Origin: JADLGH01 sp964586675
GTDB taxonomy: Bacteria > Desulfobacterota_D > UBA1144 > Nemesobacterales > UBA2774
Assembly (NCBI GenBank): GCA_964586675.1
Contig: CAZPHQ010000003.1
Location: 146,632-210,631 of the forward strand
Reading direction: 5' to 3'
Length of the DNA: 64,000 bases
A model generated the notes under the pieces. That model saw only the letters and a list, made by a program, of their open reading frames with translations, made no database searches and was not told where the DNA came from. The position numbers were made by a program, and so were the translations under genes. How positions within the stretch are numbered: the stretch's first letter is position 1; every line of letters begins with the position of its first letter. Shown here in pieces: positions 23,420 to 33,000 of this stretch.

Positions 23420-24796
23420 TCAGGGACGCCCGGGATCGGGCTCACTTTCCGTCGCGCGTCTTATGGATTCGTATGTGACGCGGACGAGTTTTTTTAGATC
23501 GTCCATAGGGATTCCGAGCGGCGGCATGAGGACGACGACGCTCCCGAGCGGGCGGAGGAGGACTTCGTTCTCCATCGCCTGCTCCGCGACCTTCCAGCCC
23601 ATGGCCGCCCCGGGGGCGTAGGGCTCGCGGGATTCCTTATCGAGAACGAGCTCTATCCCCGCCATGAGGCCCTTGCTCCTGACGTTGCCGACGTGAGGGA
23701 GCCCTTCGAATTCCCTGAGCTCTTCTTCGAAGTAGGCGACCTTTTCCTTCATCGCTTCGAGCGTGTCATTATTCCTGAACGCCTCGAGATTCCCGCGCGC
23801 CGCCGCGCAGGATATGGGGTTCCCGGCGTAGCTGTGGCCGTGGTAGAAGGTTTTGAACTCTTCGTAGTCCCCGAGGAATGCGCTATATATCTCTTCAGTG
23901 GTGATGGTTGCAGAGAGTGGGAGATAACCTCCAGTCATCCCTTTTCCGAGGACGAGTATGTCGGGCGTCACGCCCTCGTGCTCGCAGGCGAACATCTTGC
24001 CTGTCCTGCCGAAGCCGGTTGCAACTTCATCCAGTATGAGAAGAACTTCGTATTCGCCGCAATATTCCCTGACGCGCGCTAGGTATCCCTCGGGCGCGAC
24101 TATCATGCCGCCCGCCGCCTGGACGTAGGGCTCCATTATGACGGCGGCGATTTCTTCGTGGCGGCTCTCGAGGATTTTCCCGAGCTCGTCCGCGCACGCG
24201 ACGGCGCAGGACGGATACTCCTTCCCGAGCGGGCACCTGTAGCAGTAATACGACGGCGCGCGGATCGTTTCGAAAAGGAGCGGCTTGAACGCGGCGTGAA
24301 AGAGGTCTATTCCGCCGACCGACACCGCGCCGAGGGTATCGCCGTGGTAGCCGTTGTCGAGGCAGACGAATTTCGTCTTGCCGGGACGGTCCTTTCTCTG
24401 CCAGTATTGAAAAGCCATCTTGAGCCCGGCTTCGACTGCGCTCGCGCCGTCGCCGGAGTAAAAGACCTTCCTGAGCCCGGGCGGGCAGATGTCGATAAGC
24501 TCCTTTGCGAGAAGGGCGGCCGGGGCGTTCGTCACGCCGAGAAGCGTGCTGTGGCCGAGCGTTTCGACCTGCTCTTTTATAGCGTTATCTATTTCGGGGA
24601 CCTTGTGGCCGTGTATGTTAACCCAGAGCGAGGAAACGCCGTCTATATATTTCCGGCCTTCGGAATCGAAGAGATACGCGCCTTCGCCGCCGACGATCAC
24701 GACGGGCTCTTTCTCTTCGTACTCCTTCATCTGTGTGAAGGGGTGCCATACGAATTCCCTGTCGTAAGCCCCTATCTGTTTCGTTTTATCCGGCAT
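23420..24796 (-). CDS. bioA: adenosylmethionine-8-amino-7-oxononanoate aminotransferase
   Basis: BioA converts 8-amino-7-oxononanoate to 7,8-diaminononanoate with PLP and, usually, S-adenosylmethionine as amino donor. The 458-residue protein has HPFTQMKEYE at the N-terminus, SLWVNIHGHKVPEID, YSGDGASAVEAGLKMAFQYW, YHGDTLGAVSVGG, the Asp in LILDEVATGFGRTG, and the PLP Lys in LGKGMTGGYLPL. It lies 61 bases after bioB and just ahead of bioF. The next enzyme, BioD, is missing from this cluster. Confidence 0.96.
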   Translation of the reverse strand: MPDKTKQIGAYDREFVWHPFTQMKEYEEKEPVVIVGGEGAYLFDSEGRKYIDGVSSLWVNIHGHKVPEIDNAIKEQVETLGHSTLLGVTNAPAALLAKELIDICPPGLRKVFYSGDGASAVEAGLKMAFQYWQRKDRPGKTKFVCLDNGYHGDTLGAVSVGGIDLFHAAFKPLLFETIRAPSYYCYRCPLGKEYPSCAVACADELGKILESRHEEIAAVIMEPYVQAAGGMIVAPEGYLARVREYCGEYEVLLILDEVATGFGRTGKMFACEHEGVTPDILVLGKGMTGGYLPLSATITTEEIYSAFLGDYEEFKTFYHGHSYAGNPISCAAARGNLEAFRNNDTLEAMKEKVAYFEEELREFEGLPHVGNVRSKGLMAGIELVLDKESREPYAPGAAMGWKVAEQAMENEVLLRPLGSVVVLMPPLGIPMDDLKKLVRVTYESIRRATESEPDPGRP

Positions 24797-24857
24797 AGGC
24801 TTCGCTGAAAATCAAGGCCTGTTCCGAAGGCCCGAATCAAGGCCCGCCGGCAGGCCG

Positions 24858-25844
24858 TCAGTTAACGTCTCTTCTGACCGGCATTTGGAGGTCGTCGAGC
24901 ATTCTGAGATCTTCTTCTGGTGACCGCCCGGGCGTGGTGAGGTAGTTTCCGAGGATCATGGCGTTCGCCCCTGCGAAAATCCCCATCGATTGCATGTCGC
25001 GGAGCGTGACTTCCCTCCCGCCCGCCGTCATGAGTATCTTGTCCGGGAGTATGAGCCTGAAAATCGCGATGGTCTTCACGGCCTCCATAGCGGGGACGGT
25101 CGAGAGCTTTTCGAAGGGCGTTCCCGGCCTCGGGTTTATGAAGTTGATCGGGACCCAGCTCGGACCGAGATCCCTCAGCTCGAACGCGAGCTCGAGCCTC
25201 TGGGTCGTAGACTCGCCGAGCCCGAGTATGCCACCGCAGCAGAGATTCATGCCGGCCTCTTTCACGAGCATCGCCGTCCGGAGCCTGTCGTCGTAGGAAT
25301 GGGTCGTGCAGACGTTTGGAAAGTAGCTCCTGCAGGTTTCGAGGTTGTGGTTATAGCGCCAGACTCCGTGCTCCTTGAGCTCGCGGGCCTGTTCCTCCTT
25401 GAGGTCGCCCAGGGAGCATCCGATTTTAAGGCTTGTGTTTTCGCGGAGCATGTCGACGGCTTCGAGCACCTTCTTGAAAATCCTCGGGGTCGGCCCCTTT
25501 GCGCTTATGACTATGCAGAAATCCATCGCGCCCATTCTCTCGGCCTGCCTCGCGGCGAGGAGTATCTTTTCCGCGGCCATGAGCGGATGCGCGTTGACTT
25601 CCGTATCGAAGTGCGCCGACTGCGAGCAGAAGGAGCAGTCTTCGGGGCAGTTGCCCGTCTGGGCGCTTATGATCGAGCGGAGGAAAACCCCGTCGCCCTT
25701 GTATTTAAGGGTGACCTTCCTGGCGAGTGATATGAGGTCGGCCATCTCCGGGCCGGGTATCTCGTATAACCGGAGCGCCTCTTCGAACGTTATGGGCTCT
25801 TCTTTTACAAGGAGTTTTTCGGATACGTCGCCGAGAATGGAAAT
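24858..25844 (-). CDS. bioB: biotin synthase, probable ATT start
   Basis: BioB is a radical SAM enzyme that inserts sulfur into dethiobiotin. The SAM cluster motif CPEDCSFC and the auxiliary-cluster residues (CSLGDL, NHNLET, NFINPRPGTP) are present. The first ATG, at 25745, is too late: the frame continues upstream without a stop and encodes SEKLLVKEEPITFEEALRLY, the normal BioB N-terminus. This stretch has no ATG, GTG or TTG before an in-frame TAA. A GGGGGGAG ribosome site lies five bases ahead of an ATT at 25844-25842, which gives 328 residues, a typical length. Another ATT lies two codons later. Either bioB starts at ATT or the base has been misread. Confidence 0.9.
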   Translation of the reverse strand: MSILGDVSEKLLVKEEPITFEEALRLYEIPGPEMADLISLARKVTLKYKGDGVFLRSIISAQTGNCPEDCSFCSQSAHFDTEVNAHPLMAAEKILLAARQAERMGAMDFCIVISAKGPTPRIFKKVLEAVDMLRENTSLKIGCSLGDLKEEQARELKEHGVWRYNHNLETCRSYFPNVCTTHSYDDRLRTAMLVKEAGMNLCCGGILGLGESTTQRLELAFELRDLGPSWVPINFINPRPGTPFEKLSTVPAMEAVKTIAIFRLILPDKILMTAGGREVTLRDMQSMGIFAGANAMILGNYLTTPGRSPEEDLRMLDDLQMPVRRDVN

Positions 25845-25898
25845 TGTCTCTCCCCCCTTTGGAAAAATTCTGGTTTTCTTAGATTACAGGAACGGTTT

Positions 25899-25914
25899 TT
25901 GTTGTCAACAACAA
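25899..25914. promoter_or_regulatory. palindromic operator overlapping the bio operon promoter
   Basis: TTGTTGTCAACAACAA is a perfect inverted repeat with seven-base arms around CA. On the minus strand it contains TTGACA, a -35 element, with TAATCT 16 bases downstream as a weak -10. A repressor bound here would block bio transcription. The palindrome does not match the E. coli BirA operator halves (TTGTAAACC and its complement) or the BioR and BioQ sites as I know them, so the regulator is unidentified. Confidence 0.6.
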
Positions 25915-25957
25915 GCCCCGGACGGACCGCGACACCTGCAGATACCAGAATGCGGAA

Positions 25958-25966
25958 TGGTATAAT
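25958..25966 (+). promoter_or_regulatory. extended -10 promoter of the HTH-receiver gene
   Basis: TGGTATAAT is a perfect -10 hexamer preceded by the TGn extension. The predicted start is near 25973. No good -35 is visible, as expected for extended -10 promoters. Confidence 0.5.
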
Positions 25967-26162
25967 TTTCAGCATATTGAAGATTTTTGCTTAACTATCG
26001 GATACAATTATTATAGAGAGGGGTTCTTTGTAGCTGAAAGTATTTGACGACCGCAGTCTATTCACATGCTGCTGCGGGCGTTTTCTGCCTAGTTTTGTCA
26101 ATATCACTACAGCCCTCAGACTACACCGCTCAGGATCGTAACAGTCAGAAGGGGAAATCTAT

Positions 26163-26735
26163 ATGGAACAAGTTTTGACTCTGGAAGAAGCGGCGCAGTA
26201 TCTGAAAGTTGCCAAGCCGACGCTTTACAGACTGCTCGAAGACGGAAAGATACCGGCGTTCAAGGTCGGGAACCAGTGGAGGTTCACGAGAGAGCTCATA
26301 GATAAGTGGCTCTGGGACCAGCTGCCCAAGAAGAAGAACGTGCTCGTGCTAAACGACGACGAATCGGTTACCACGGAGCTTAAAAGAATCATTAACTCGG
26401 AAGGGCACGACGTCGTAACGTCCGGCAGCGGACGCGGGGTAGCGGGGCTCCTCGAGGATGCGGCGTTCGACCTCATTTTTTTGGATCTCATGCTTCCGGA
26501 TGTTAACAGCCTCGAGGTGCTGAGGGAGATAAAGAAGCTCAAGAGCGACCTGCCCGTCGTCATCATAACCGGATACCCGGACGGCGAGCTGATGAACCGG
26601 GCCCTCGAGCTCGGGCCGATATCGGTCCTCAAGAAACCGTTTAACAGGCAGCAGCTGACCGACCTTTTATCCATACTTATCGCCCCGCCCCTTAGCTCTG
26701 GCAGGGGGAAGAAACAGGCCGCAGCCGCGGACTGA
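26163..26735 (+). CDS. excisionase-type helix-turn-helix protein with C-terminal receiver
   Basis: The 190-residue product joins a MerR/excisionase-type helix-turn-helix (residues about 3-58, LTLEEAAQYLKVAKPTLYRLLEDGKIPAFKVG) to a receiver domain (about 59-180). The receiver keeps the acidic pocket NDDE, the acceptor Asp in LIFLDLMLPD, the Thr in VVIITGYP and the Lys in VLKKPF. The order is reversed compared with ordinary response regulators, where the receiver comes first. No histidine kinase gene is adjacent. The ribosome site is AAGGGGAAA. Confidence 0.85.
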   Translation: MEQVLTLEEAAQYLKVAKPTLYRLLEDGKIPAFKVGNQWRFTRELIDKWLWDQLPKKKNVLVLNDDESVTTELKRIINSEGHDVVTSGSGRGVAGLLEDAAFDLIFLDLMLPDVNSLEVLREIKKLKSDLPVVIITGYPDGELMNRALELGPISVLKKPFNRQQLTDLLSILIAPPLSSGRGKKQAAAAD

Positions 26736-26775
26736 ACTGCGAACGGCCGACCGTTTAATATCGTCGATCGCCGAT

Positions 26776-26810
26776 GGGCCCGGGAACGGGCGCGCCCGGA
26801 CCCGGGTCTT
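26776..26810 (+). terminator. GC-rich nested inverted repeat, possible terminator
   Basis: CCCGGG at 26779-26784 pairs with CCCGGG at 26801-26806, and inside them CGGGCG pairs with CGCCCG at 26787-26798. The result is a 28-base imperfect palindrome followed by TCTT. It lies 41 bases after the HTH-receiver stop. The T-run is poor, so the call is tentative. Confidence 0.4.
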
Positions 26811-26886
26811 ACGGTAACCCCCTTTATGGCTAATTCCAAAAAAATTGGATAGTATTTTCGAAAGGAACCCAGGGAGGTATGCCACA

Positions 26887-28362
26887 GTGACAGCCACGCT
26901 CAGAAAGTACGGCCTCTTTATCGACGGAAAGGAAACGGATTCTGTTTCGGGAAAGACCTACGTGAGGGAAAATCCGGCGACGGAGGAGCCTCTCGCGGAG
27001 ATAGCGGAGGCCGGGCCCGAGGACGTGGACAAGGCTGTCGCCGCCGCAAGGGCCGCATTCGGCAAGTGGTCGAAAGTGCCCGTATCGGAGCGTCTCAAGA
27101 CGATACGCAGGATAGCCGACGCGCTCGAAAAAGAGAGGGACAAACTGGCACTCACGAACACTCTCGAAACCGGGAAACCCATACGCGAGAGCAGGCTTGT
27201 CGAAACGACCGGCGCGATCAGGACGCTCGAATACTATTCCGGGACGGGCGTCCTCCTGAACGGCGAGAGCATCATGGTTTCGGAAAGCCAGATGACTGTG
27301 ACCGTTAAGGAGCCGCTCGGGGTGGCCGCGCAGATAATCCCATGGAACTTCCCGCTTCTCCTCTCCTTCTGGAAAATATCCGCGGCGCTCGCCGCCGGAT
27401 GCACCATAGTTCTTAAGCCCGCCGAGCACACCCCCTGCGGCATACTCGAAGCCGCCAGGATATGCAGCGAGGCCGGGCTTCCAGACGGCGTGCTTAACGT
27501 CGTCCCGGGAGAGGGCTCCATAGCGGGACGTGCGCTGGTATCCCATCCCGGCGTGGCGAAAGTCGCCTTCACTGGCTCGACAGAGGTGGGGAGAGAGGTG
27601 ATGAAGTCCGGGGCCGAAACCATAAAACGCGTTACGCTCGAACTCGGCGGCAAGGCGCCGTGCATAGTTTTCGAAGACGCCGAGATAGACAACATGATAG
27701 AGGCCGGGCTCAGGGGAGGTTTTTTCAACCAGGGCGAGAACTGCACGGCCATAACGAAGCTCCTCCTTCACGAAGACATATACGACAAGTTCCTCCCGGC
27801 ATTCATAGACAGGGTAAAGAAGATACGCGTAGGCGACCCGCTCGACGAAAAGACAGAGATCGGGGCAGTGATATCGCGGGAGCACTTCGAGAGGGTCGGC
27901 TCTTATTTCGAGAAGGGTGTTCAGGAAGGCGGGCAGGTCCTCCACGGCGGCGGCAGGCCGGCGCACCTTAAGAGGGGATACTTTTTCGAGCCGACAGTGA
28001 TAGCCGACGTCGAGCCCGACGCGACGATCGCATGCGAGGAGATATTCGGCCCGATAGTAGCAGTCATACCGTTCAAAACGGAAGAGGAAGCGATAAGGAT
28101 AGCCAACAACACCGTTTACGGGCTTGCGGGCGGGGTATGGACGCGCGACATTAAGAGGGCACTCAGGGTAGCGAAGGCTGTTAAAGCCGGCTATGTGTGG
28201 GTAAACACATACGGCGGCATAATTCCCGAGGTGCCTTACGGCGGGTTCAAGCAGAGCGGCATAGGAAAGGAGCTCGGTCCGGACGGCCTGGACATGTACC
28301 TCGAAACCAAGGCCATAAACATCTTCACAGGCGACAAGATACCGTCGTGGTACACGGGATAA
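26887..28362 (+). CDS. NAD(P)-dependent aldehyde dehydrogenase
   Basis: This 491-residue enzyme oxidises an aldehyde to the acid. Family marks are IIPWNFPLLLSFWK, the Rossmann turn FTGSTEVGREV, the catalytic Glu in LELGGKAPC, the catalytic Cys in NQGENCTAITK, and EEIFGPIVAV. The overall type resembles betaine-aldehyde or broad-range aldehyde dehydrogenases. I chose the GTG at 26887, nine bases after GGAGG. A TTG at 26845 would add 14 residues with no ribosome site. It stands alone, convergent with gltD, so the substrate is not suggested by context. Confidence 0.93.
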   Translation: MTATLRKYGLFIDGKETDSVSGKTYVRENPATEEPLAEIAEAGPEDVDKAVAAARAAFGKWSKVPVSERLKTIRRIADALEKERDKLALTNTLETGKPIRESRLVETTGAIRTLEYYSGTGVLLNGESIMVSESQMTVTVKEPLGVAAQIIPWNFPLLLSFWKISAALAAGCTIVLKPAEHTPCGILEAARICSEAGLPDGVLNVVPGEGSIAGRALVSHPGVAKVAFTGSTEVGREVMKSGAETIKRVTLELGGKAPCIVFEDAEIDNMIEAGLRGGFFNQGENCTAITKLLLHEDIYDKFLPAFIDRVKKIRVGDPLDEKTEIGAVISREHFERVGSYFEKGVQEGGQVLHGGGRPAHLKRGYFFEPTVIADVEPDATIACEEIFGPIVAVIPFKTEEEAIRIANNTVYGLAGGVWTRDIKRALRVAKAVKAGYVWVNTYGGIIPEVPYGGFKQSGIGKELGPDGLDMYLETKAINIFTGDKIPSWYTG

Positions 28363-28501
28363 TCCCGGCTCTGTAAAACCCCCGATTTAGACCTCCGTCG
28401 CGCGCACTCCGCGTGCAAAGGCACTCCCTAATCTATTCATCGGAAAAAGAGAGAATCGAAAGACGCGATGCCCGCATGTTAGTGATGCGGCGCCGTAAAC
28501 A

Positions 28502-29986
28502 TCAGGGCAGGACAGTCGAACCCATGAGGTAGCGGTCGCACTCCCTTGCAGCTTCGCGCCCTTCGTTAATAGCCCAGACAACGAGGCTCTGCCCGCGTCT
28601 GGCATCGCCGGCGGCGAATACCCCTTTGATGTTGGTGTTGTATTTTCCGTACTCGGCTTTGGCGTTTGTCCTGTCGTCGCGTTCGACGTTCAGCTGCCGA
28701 AGGAGATTCTCCTCCGGGCCCAGGAATCCGAGCGCAAGGAATACGAGATCGGCCGACCAGACCTTCTCGGTCCCGGAAACCTCCCTGAAAGAAGGCCTGC
28801 CGTTTTCGCCCATCACCCATTCTATCTGGATCGTGTGAAGCTCTTTGACGTTCCCCTCGGCGTCGCCCGCGAACCTGGTTGTCAGCACCTGGTACTTTCT
28901 CGGGTCTTCGCCGAAGACTGTCATAGCTTCTTCCTGGCCGTAGCTGAGCGTATACACCCTCGGCCACTGCGGCCAGGGATTGTCGGGAGCCCTCGTTAGC
29001 GGCGGCTGGGGAAGTATCTCGAACTGAAGAAGGCTCCTGCATCCGTGGCGCATAGCGGTTGCGACGCAGTCTGTCCCGGTGTCGCCTCCGCCGAGGACTA
29101 TGACGTCTTTATCCTTTGCGGAAATATAATTGCCGTCGCTGTGGCCGCTGTCGAGAAGGCTCTTCGTGTTGGCCTTGAGGAACTCCATCGCGAAGTATAT
29201 GCCCTTGAGCTCCCTTCCGGCGACGGGGAGGTCGCGCGGCTTGGTGGCGCCTGTGCAGATGACAACGGCGTCGAATTCCTTGAGAAGCTTGTCGGCTGGA
29301 TAGCCTTTTCCTATTTCGGTGTTGGTGACGAACTCGACCCCGCTCTCCCTCAAGAGATTGACCCTCCGCTCGACGACGAATTTGTCGAGGTGAGGATTCG
29401 GGATGCCGTACATCAAGAGCCCGCCTATCCTGTCGTCCCTCTCGAAGACCGTTGCAAGGTGCCCTGCCTTGTTGAGCTGGGCGGCGCAGGCAAGCCCCGC
29501 CGGGCCCGAGCCTATGACGGCGACTTTCTTTCCGGTTCTCTCTTCCGGGATCTCCGGCAGGACCCATCCTTCTTCGAATCCCTTATCTATTATCGTGCAC
29601 TCTATCGTTTTTATCGTGACCGGGGGCTCGCTGATTCCGAGCACGCAGGACCCTTCGCACGGTGCCGGGCAGATTCTCCCCGTAAACTCCGGGAAATTGT
29701 TGGTCTTGTGAAGACGCTCGAGCGCCTCCCGCCATAGCCCTCTGTATACTAGATCGTTCCATTCCGGTATGAGGTTGTTAACCGGGCAGCCGGAGGTCAT
29801 GCCGTTTATCATGGTCCCTGTCTGGCAGAAAGGAATCCCGCAGTCCATGCACCGCGCACCCTGGATCTTGAGCTTGGCGTCCGGAAGGTGCTTGTGAAAT
29901 TCCTTCCAGTCATTTATGCGCTCTCCGGGTGAACGGTCGGGCTCGAGCTCTCTGTCGTATTCCATAAAACCAGTAGGGTCACCCAT
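28502..29986 (-). CDS. gltD: glutamate synthase small subunit
   Basis: GltD passes electrons from NADPH through FAD and iron-sulfur clusters to GltB. The 494-residue protein has N-terminal Cys clusters (CMDCGIPFC, then CPVNNLIPEW and CPAPCEGSCV), a FAD motif GSGPAGLACAAQLNKAGH and a second nucleotide motif GGGDTGTDCVATAMRHG. It follows gltB by 76 bases on the same strand. Confidence 0.96.
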   Translation of the reverse strand: MGDPTGFMEYDRELEPDRSPGERINDWKEFHKHLPDAKLKIQGARCMDCGIPFCQTGTMINGMTSGCPVNNLIPEWNDLVYRGLWREALERLHKTNNFPEFTGRICPAPCEGSCVLGISEPPVTIKTIECTIIDKGFEEGWVLPEIPEERTGKKVAVIGSGPAGLACAAQLNKAGHLATVFERDDRIGGLLMYGIPNPHLDKFVVERRVNLLRESGVEFVTNTEIGKGYPADKLLKEFDAVVICTGATKPRDLPVAGRELKGIYFAMEFLKANTKSLLDSGHSDGNYISAKDKDVIVLGGGDTGTDCVATAMRHGCRSLLQFEILPQPPLTRAPDNPWPQWPRVYTLSYGQEEAMTVFGEDPRKYQVLTTRFAGDAEGNVKELHTIQIEWVMGENGRPSFREVSGTEKVWSADLVFLALGFLGPEENLLRQLNVERDDRTNAKAEYGKYNTNIKGVFAAGDARRGQSLVVWAINEGREAARECDRYLMGSTVLP

Positions 29987-30062
29987 TAAACTTCCTCCAG
30001 TCTATTCTCCGGAACGGATACTGCTCCGTCCGTTTACTAAAAAATGTGTGGTTGAAGGGGAA

Positions 30063-33000
30063 CTAATTACCGCTCACACGGGCAAGGTCGTTTTTGTTCT
30101 CTTCAAACGCCGCCATGAGGGCTTCGTCCCCGCTAAGTCCGGCCTGCTGGACTTTTTTAAGGGCTTCAAGCATTCGCTTGTAATCCTTTGGCATCACCTT
30201 CACAAACTTTTCCGACATCGCGGCCCACCGCGCGAGAATGTCCCTGCCCTTCTCGCTATGAGTATATTCGACGTGCCGCTTTATCATGCTCCTTATCTCT
30301 TCGAGGTTCTCTTCGTCCGGCGTTTCGAGCGCGACCATTTCCTTATTGCAGTGAACGGCGAAATCGCCCTGCTCGTCGAGCACGTAAGCCATCCCGCCCG
30401 ACATGCCCGCGGCGAAGTTCCTTCCTGTCGGGCCTATAACCAGGACCCGTCCGCCCGTCATGTATTCGCAGGCGTGGTCGCCGACTCCCTCGACGACAGT
30501 ATGAACGCCGCTGTTCCTGACGCAGAACCTCTCGCCGGCACGGCCGCGTATATACGCTTCACCACCTGTCGCGCCGTAAAACGCGACGTTGCCGGTTATG
30601 ACGTTGTCTTCGGCTTTGAATGTCGACCCCTTCGGCGGATAGACGATTATCTTTCCGCCCGAGAGACCCTTGCCGATATAGTCGTTGGAATCGCCTTCGA
30701 GTATCATCGTCATCGATCTCGGAGCGAAAGCGCCGAAGCTCTGCCCGGCGGAGCCCATGAAATGAAGGCGTACGGTATCCTCGGGGAGGCCGTCGCTCCC
30801 GTATTTGCGGGTGAGCTCGCTGCCGAGTATGGTGCCTACGGTTCTGTTGACGTTCTTTATCGGCAGTATGGCCTCGATGTGTTCGCCCTTTTCGAGTGTC
30901 GGCTTGCATATGTCGAGGAGCATAGTCACGTCGAGCGCAGCTTCGAGCCCGTGGTCCTGCTGCATCTGGTTGTAGCGGCCCCAGTCGAGCGGAACGTCCG
31001 GCTCGTAGAGAATGTCTGAAAGATCGATGCCCCTTGCCTTCCAGTGGTCGATAACCTTTCTCATTTCGAGCTTGTCTGTACGGCCGACCATTTCGTTTAT
31101 AGTCCTGAAGCCGAGCTGGGCCATGATCTCTCTCACTTCTTCAGCTATAAAGCGCATGAAGTTAACGACGTGACCCGGGTCGCCGATGAACTTCTTCCGA
31201 AGCTCTGGGTTTTGCGTGGCGACGCCCACGGGGCATGTGTCGAGATGGCAGACTCGCATCATGATGCAGCCGAGGACTATCAGCGGCGCCGTGGCGAAGC
31301 CGAACTCCTCGGCCCCTAGAAGCGCCGCTATGATGACGTCCCTTCCTGTCTTCATCTGGCCGTCCGTTTCGAGGACGACCCTGCTTCTTAAATTGTTGAC
31401 TAGGAGCGTCTGGTGCGTCTCCGCAAGCCCGAGCTCCCATGGAAGCCCGGCGTGCTGGATGCTGCTCTGGGGCGAAGCGCCCGTGCCGCCGTCGTAGCCG
31501 CTTACGAGTATGACGTCGGCGTGCCCCTTGGCGACGCCCGCGGCTATGGTGCCGACTCCGACTTCGGAGACGAGCTTGACGTTAATCCTCGCCCTTCTGT
31601 TCGAGTTTTTAAGGTCGTGAATGAGCTCGGCCAAGTCCTCTATGGAATAGATGTCGTGGTGAGGCGGCGGGGAAATGAGCCCTACGCCCGGCGTCGAGAG
31701 CCTGACCTTTGCAATCCAGGGGTAGACCTTCTTGCCGGGGAGCTGGCCGCCCTCGCCGGGCTTCGCCCCCTGTGCGATCTTTATCTGTATTTCGTCGCTG
31801 TTGACGAGGTATTCGCTTGTGACGCCGAATCTTCCGGAGGCAACCTGCTTTATCGCGCTCCTTTTCAGATCGCCATTAGCTTCGGGGATGTTGCGAGAAG
31901 GGTCTTCCCCTCCCTCTCCCGTGTTGCTCTTGCCGCCAATCCTGTTCATCGCTATGGCGAGGCTCTCGTGGGCTTCCTGGCTTATAGCGCCGTAAGACAT
32001 GGCGCCTGTTTTAAACCGCCTGCATATCGATTCGACGGATTCGACCTCGTCCAGAGGAATCGGGTCTGATTCGAACTTGAGCTCTAAAAGCCCACGGAGA
32101 GTGTGAAGCTCTTTCGACTGGTCGTCGACGAGTGTCGAGAATCTCTTAAATGTTTCATAACTCCCGGAGCGGCATGCGTTCTGGAGCATGTGAACCGTCT
32201 TCGGGTTAAACGCGTGATGCTCGCCGCCGGAGCGCCACTGATACATTCCGCCCGCGTCGAGAGTGAGCGGGTGCGTGCCCCTTTCCGGGTATGCGGACTG
32301 GTGCCGCATGATTATTTCTTTCGTGATTATCTCTATGCCGGCCCCTTTTATTCTCGTCGGGGTCCATGTGAAGTACTTGTCAACGAACTCGTGGTTAAGG
32401 CCTATCGCCTCGAATATCTGCGCGCCGTGGTAGCTCTGGACGGCCGATATGCCTATCTTCGACATCGTTTTGACGATGCCCTTCACGAGGCTCTTTATGT
32501 AATTTTTGACCGCGGTTTTTTTGTCTATGTTCTTGAGAAGCCCTTCTTCGACCATGTCGCCGAGGGTTTCGTAGGCGAGGTAGGGATTTATCGCGCTTAC
32601 GCCGTAGCCGACGAGAAGGGCGATGTGGTGCACTTCCCTCGGCTCGCCGGACTCTATAATGAGCGCGACCTTGAGCCTGTTGCCGTTACGGATGAGGTGG
32701 TGATGAAGCCCGGATGCGGCGAGGAGCGCCGGTATCGGGGCGTTGTTCTCGTCGAACCCCCTGTCTGAGAGTATGAGGAGGTTCGCACCGTCTTCTATGG
32801 CGTCGTCCGCTTTCGTGAAAAGCTCTTTAAGCGCGTCTTCGAGCCCGTCGCTTCCCTCGGCAACCGGAAAGAGCATCGGAAGCGTTACGGACTTGAAGTC
32901 GTGGTTGTCGAGGGCCCTTATGCGCTCAAGCTGCTCGTTGCTGAGTATGGGGCTGTCGAGCTTTATCATCCGGCAGCTTTCCGGTTGAGGGTCGAGTATG

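Larger units (their letters stand above)
25845..26162. other. divergent regulatory region between bioB and the HTH-receiver gene
   Basis: This 318-base spacer carries the bio promoter and its 16-bp palindrome (25899-25914) on one side. On the other side is an extended -10 promoter at 25958-25966 for the HTH-receiver gene, giving a leader of about 190 bases. A CCGCAG...CTGCGG inverted repeat lies in that leader (about 26053-26078). I see no coding frame. Confidence 0.5.
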
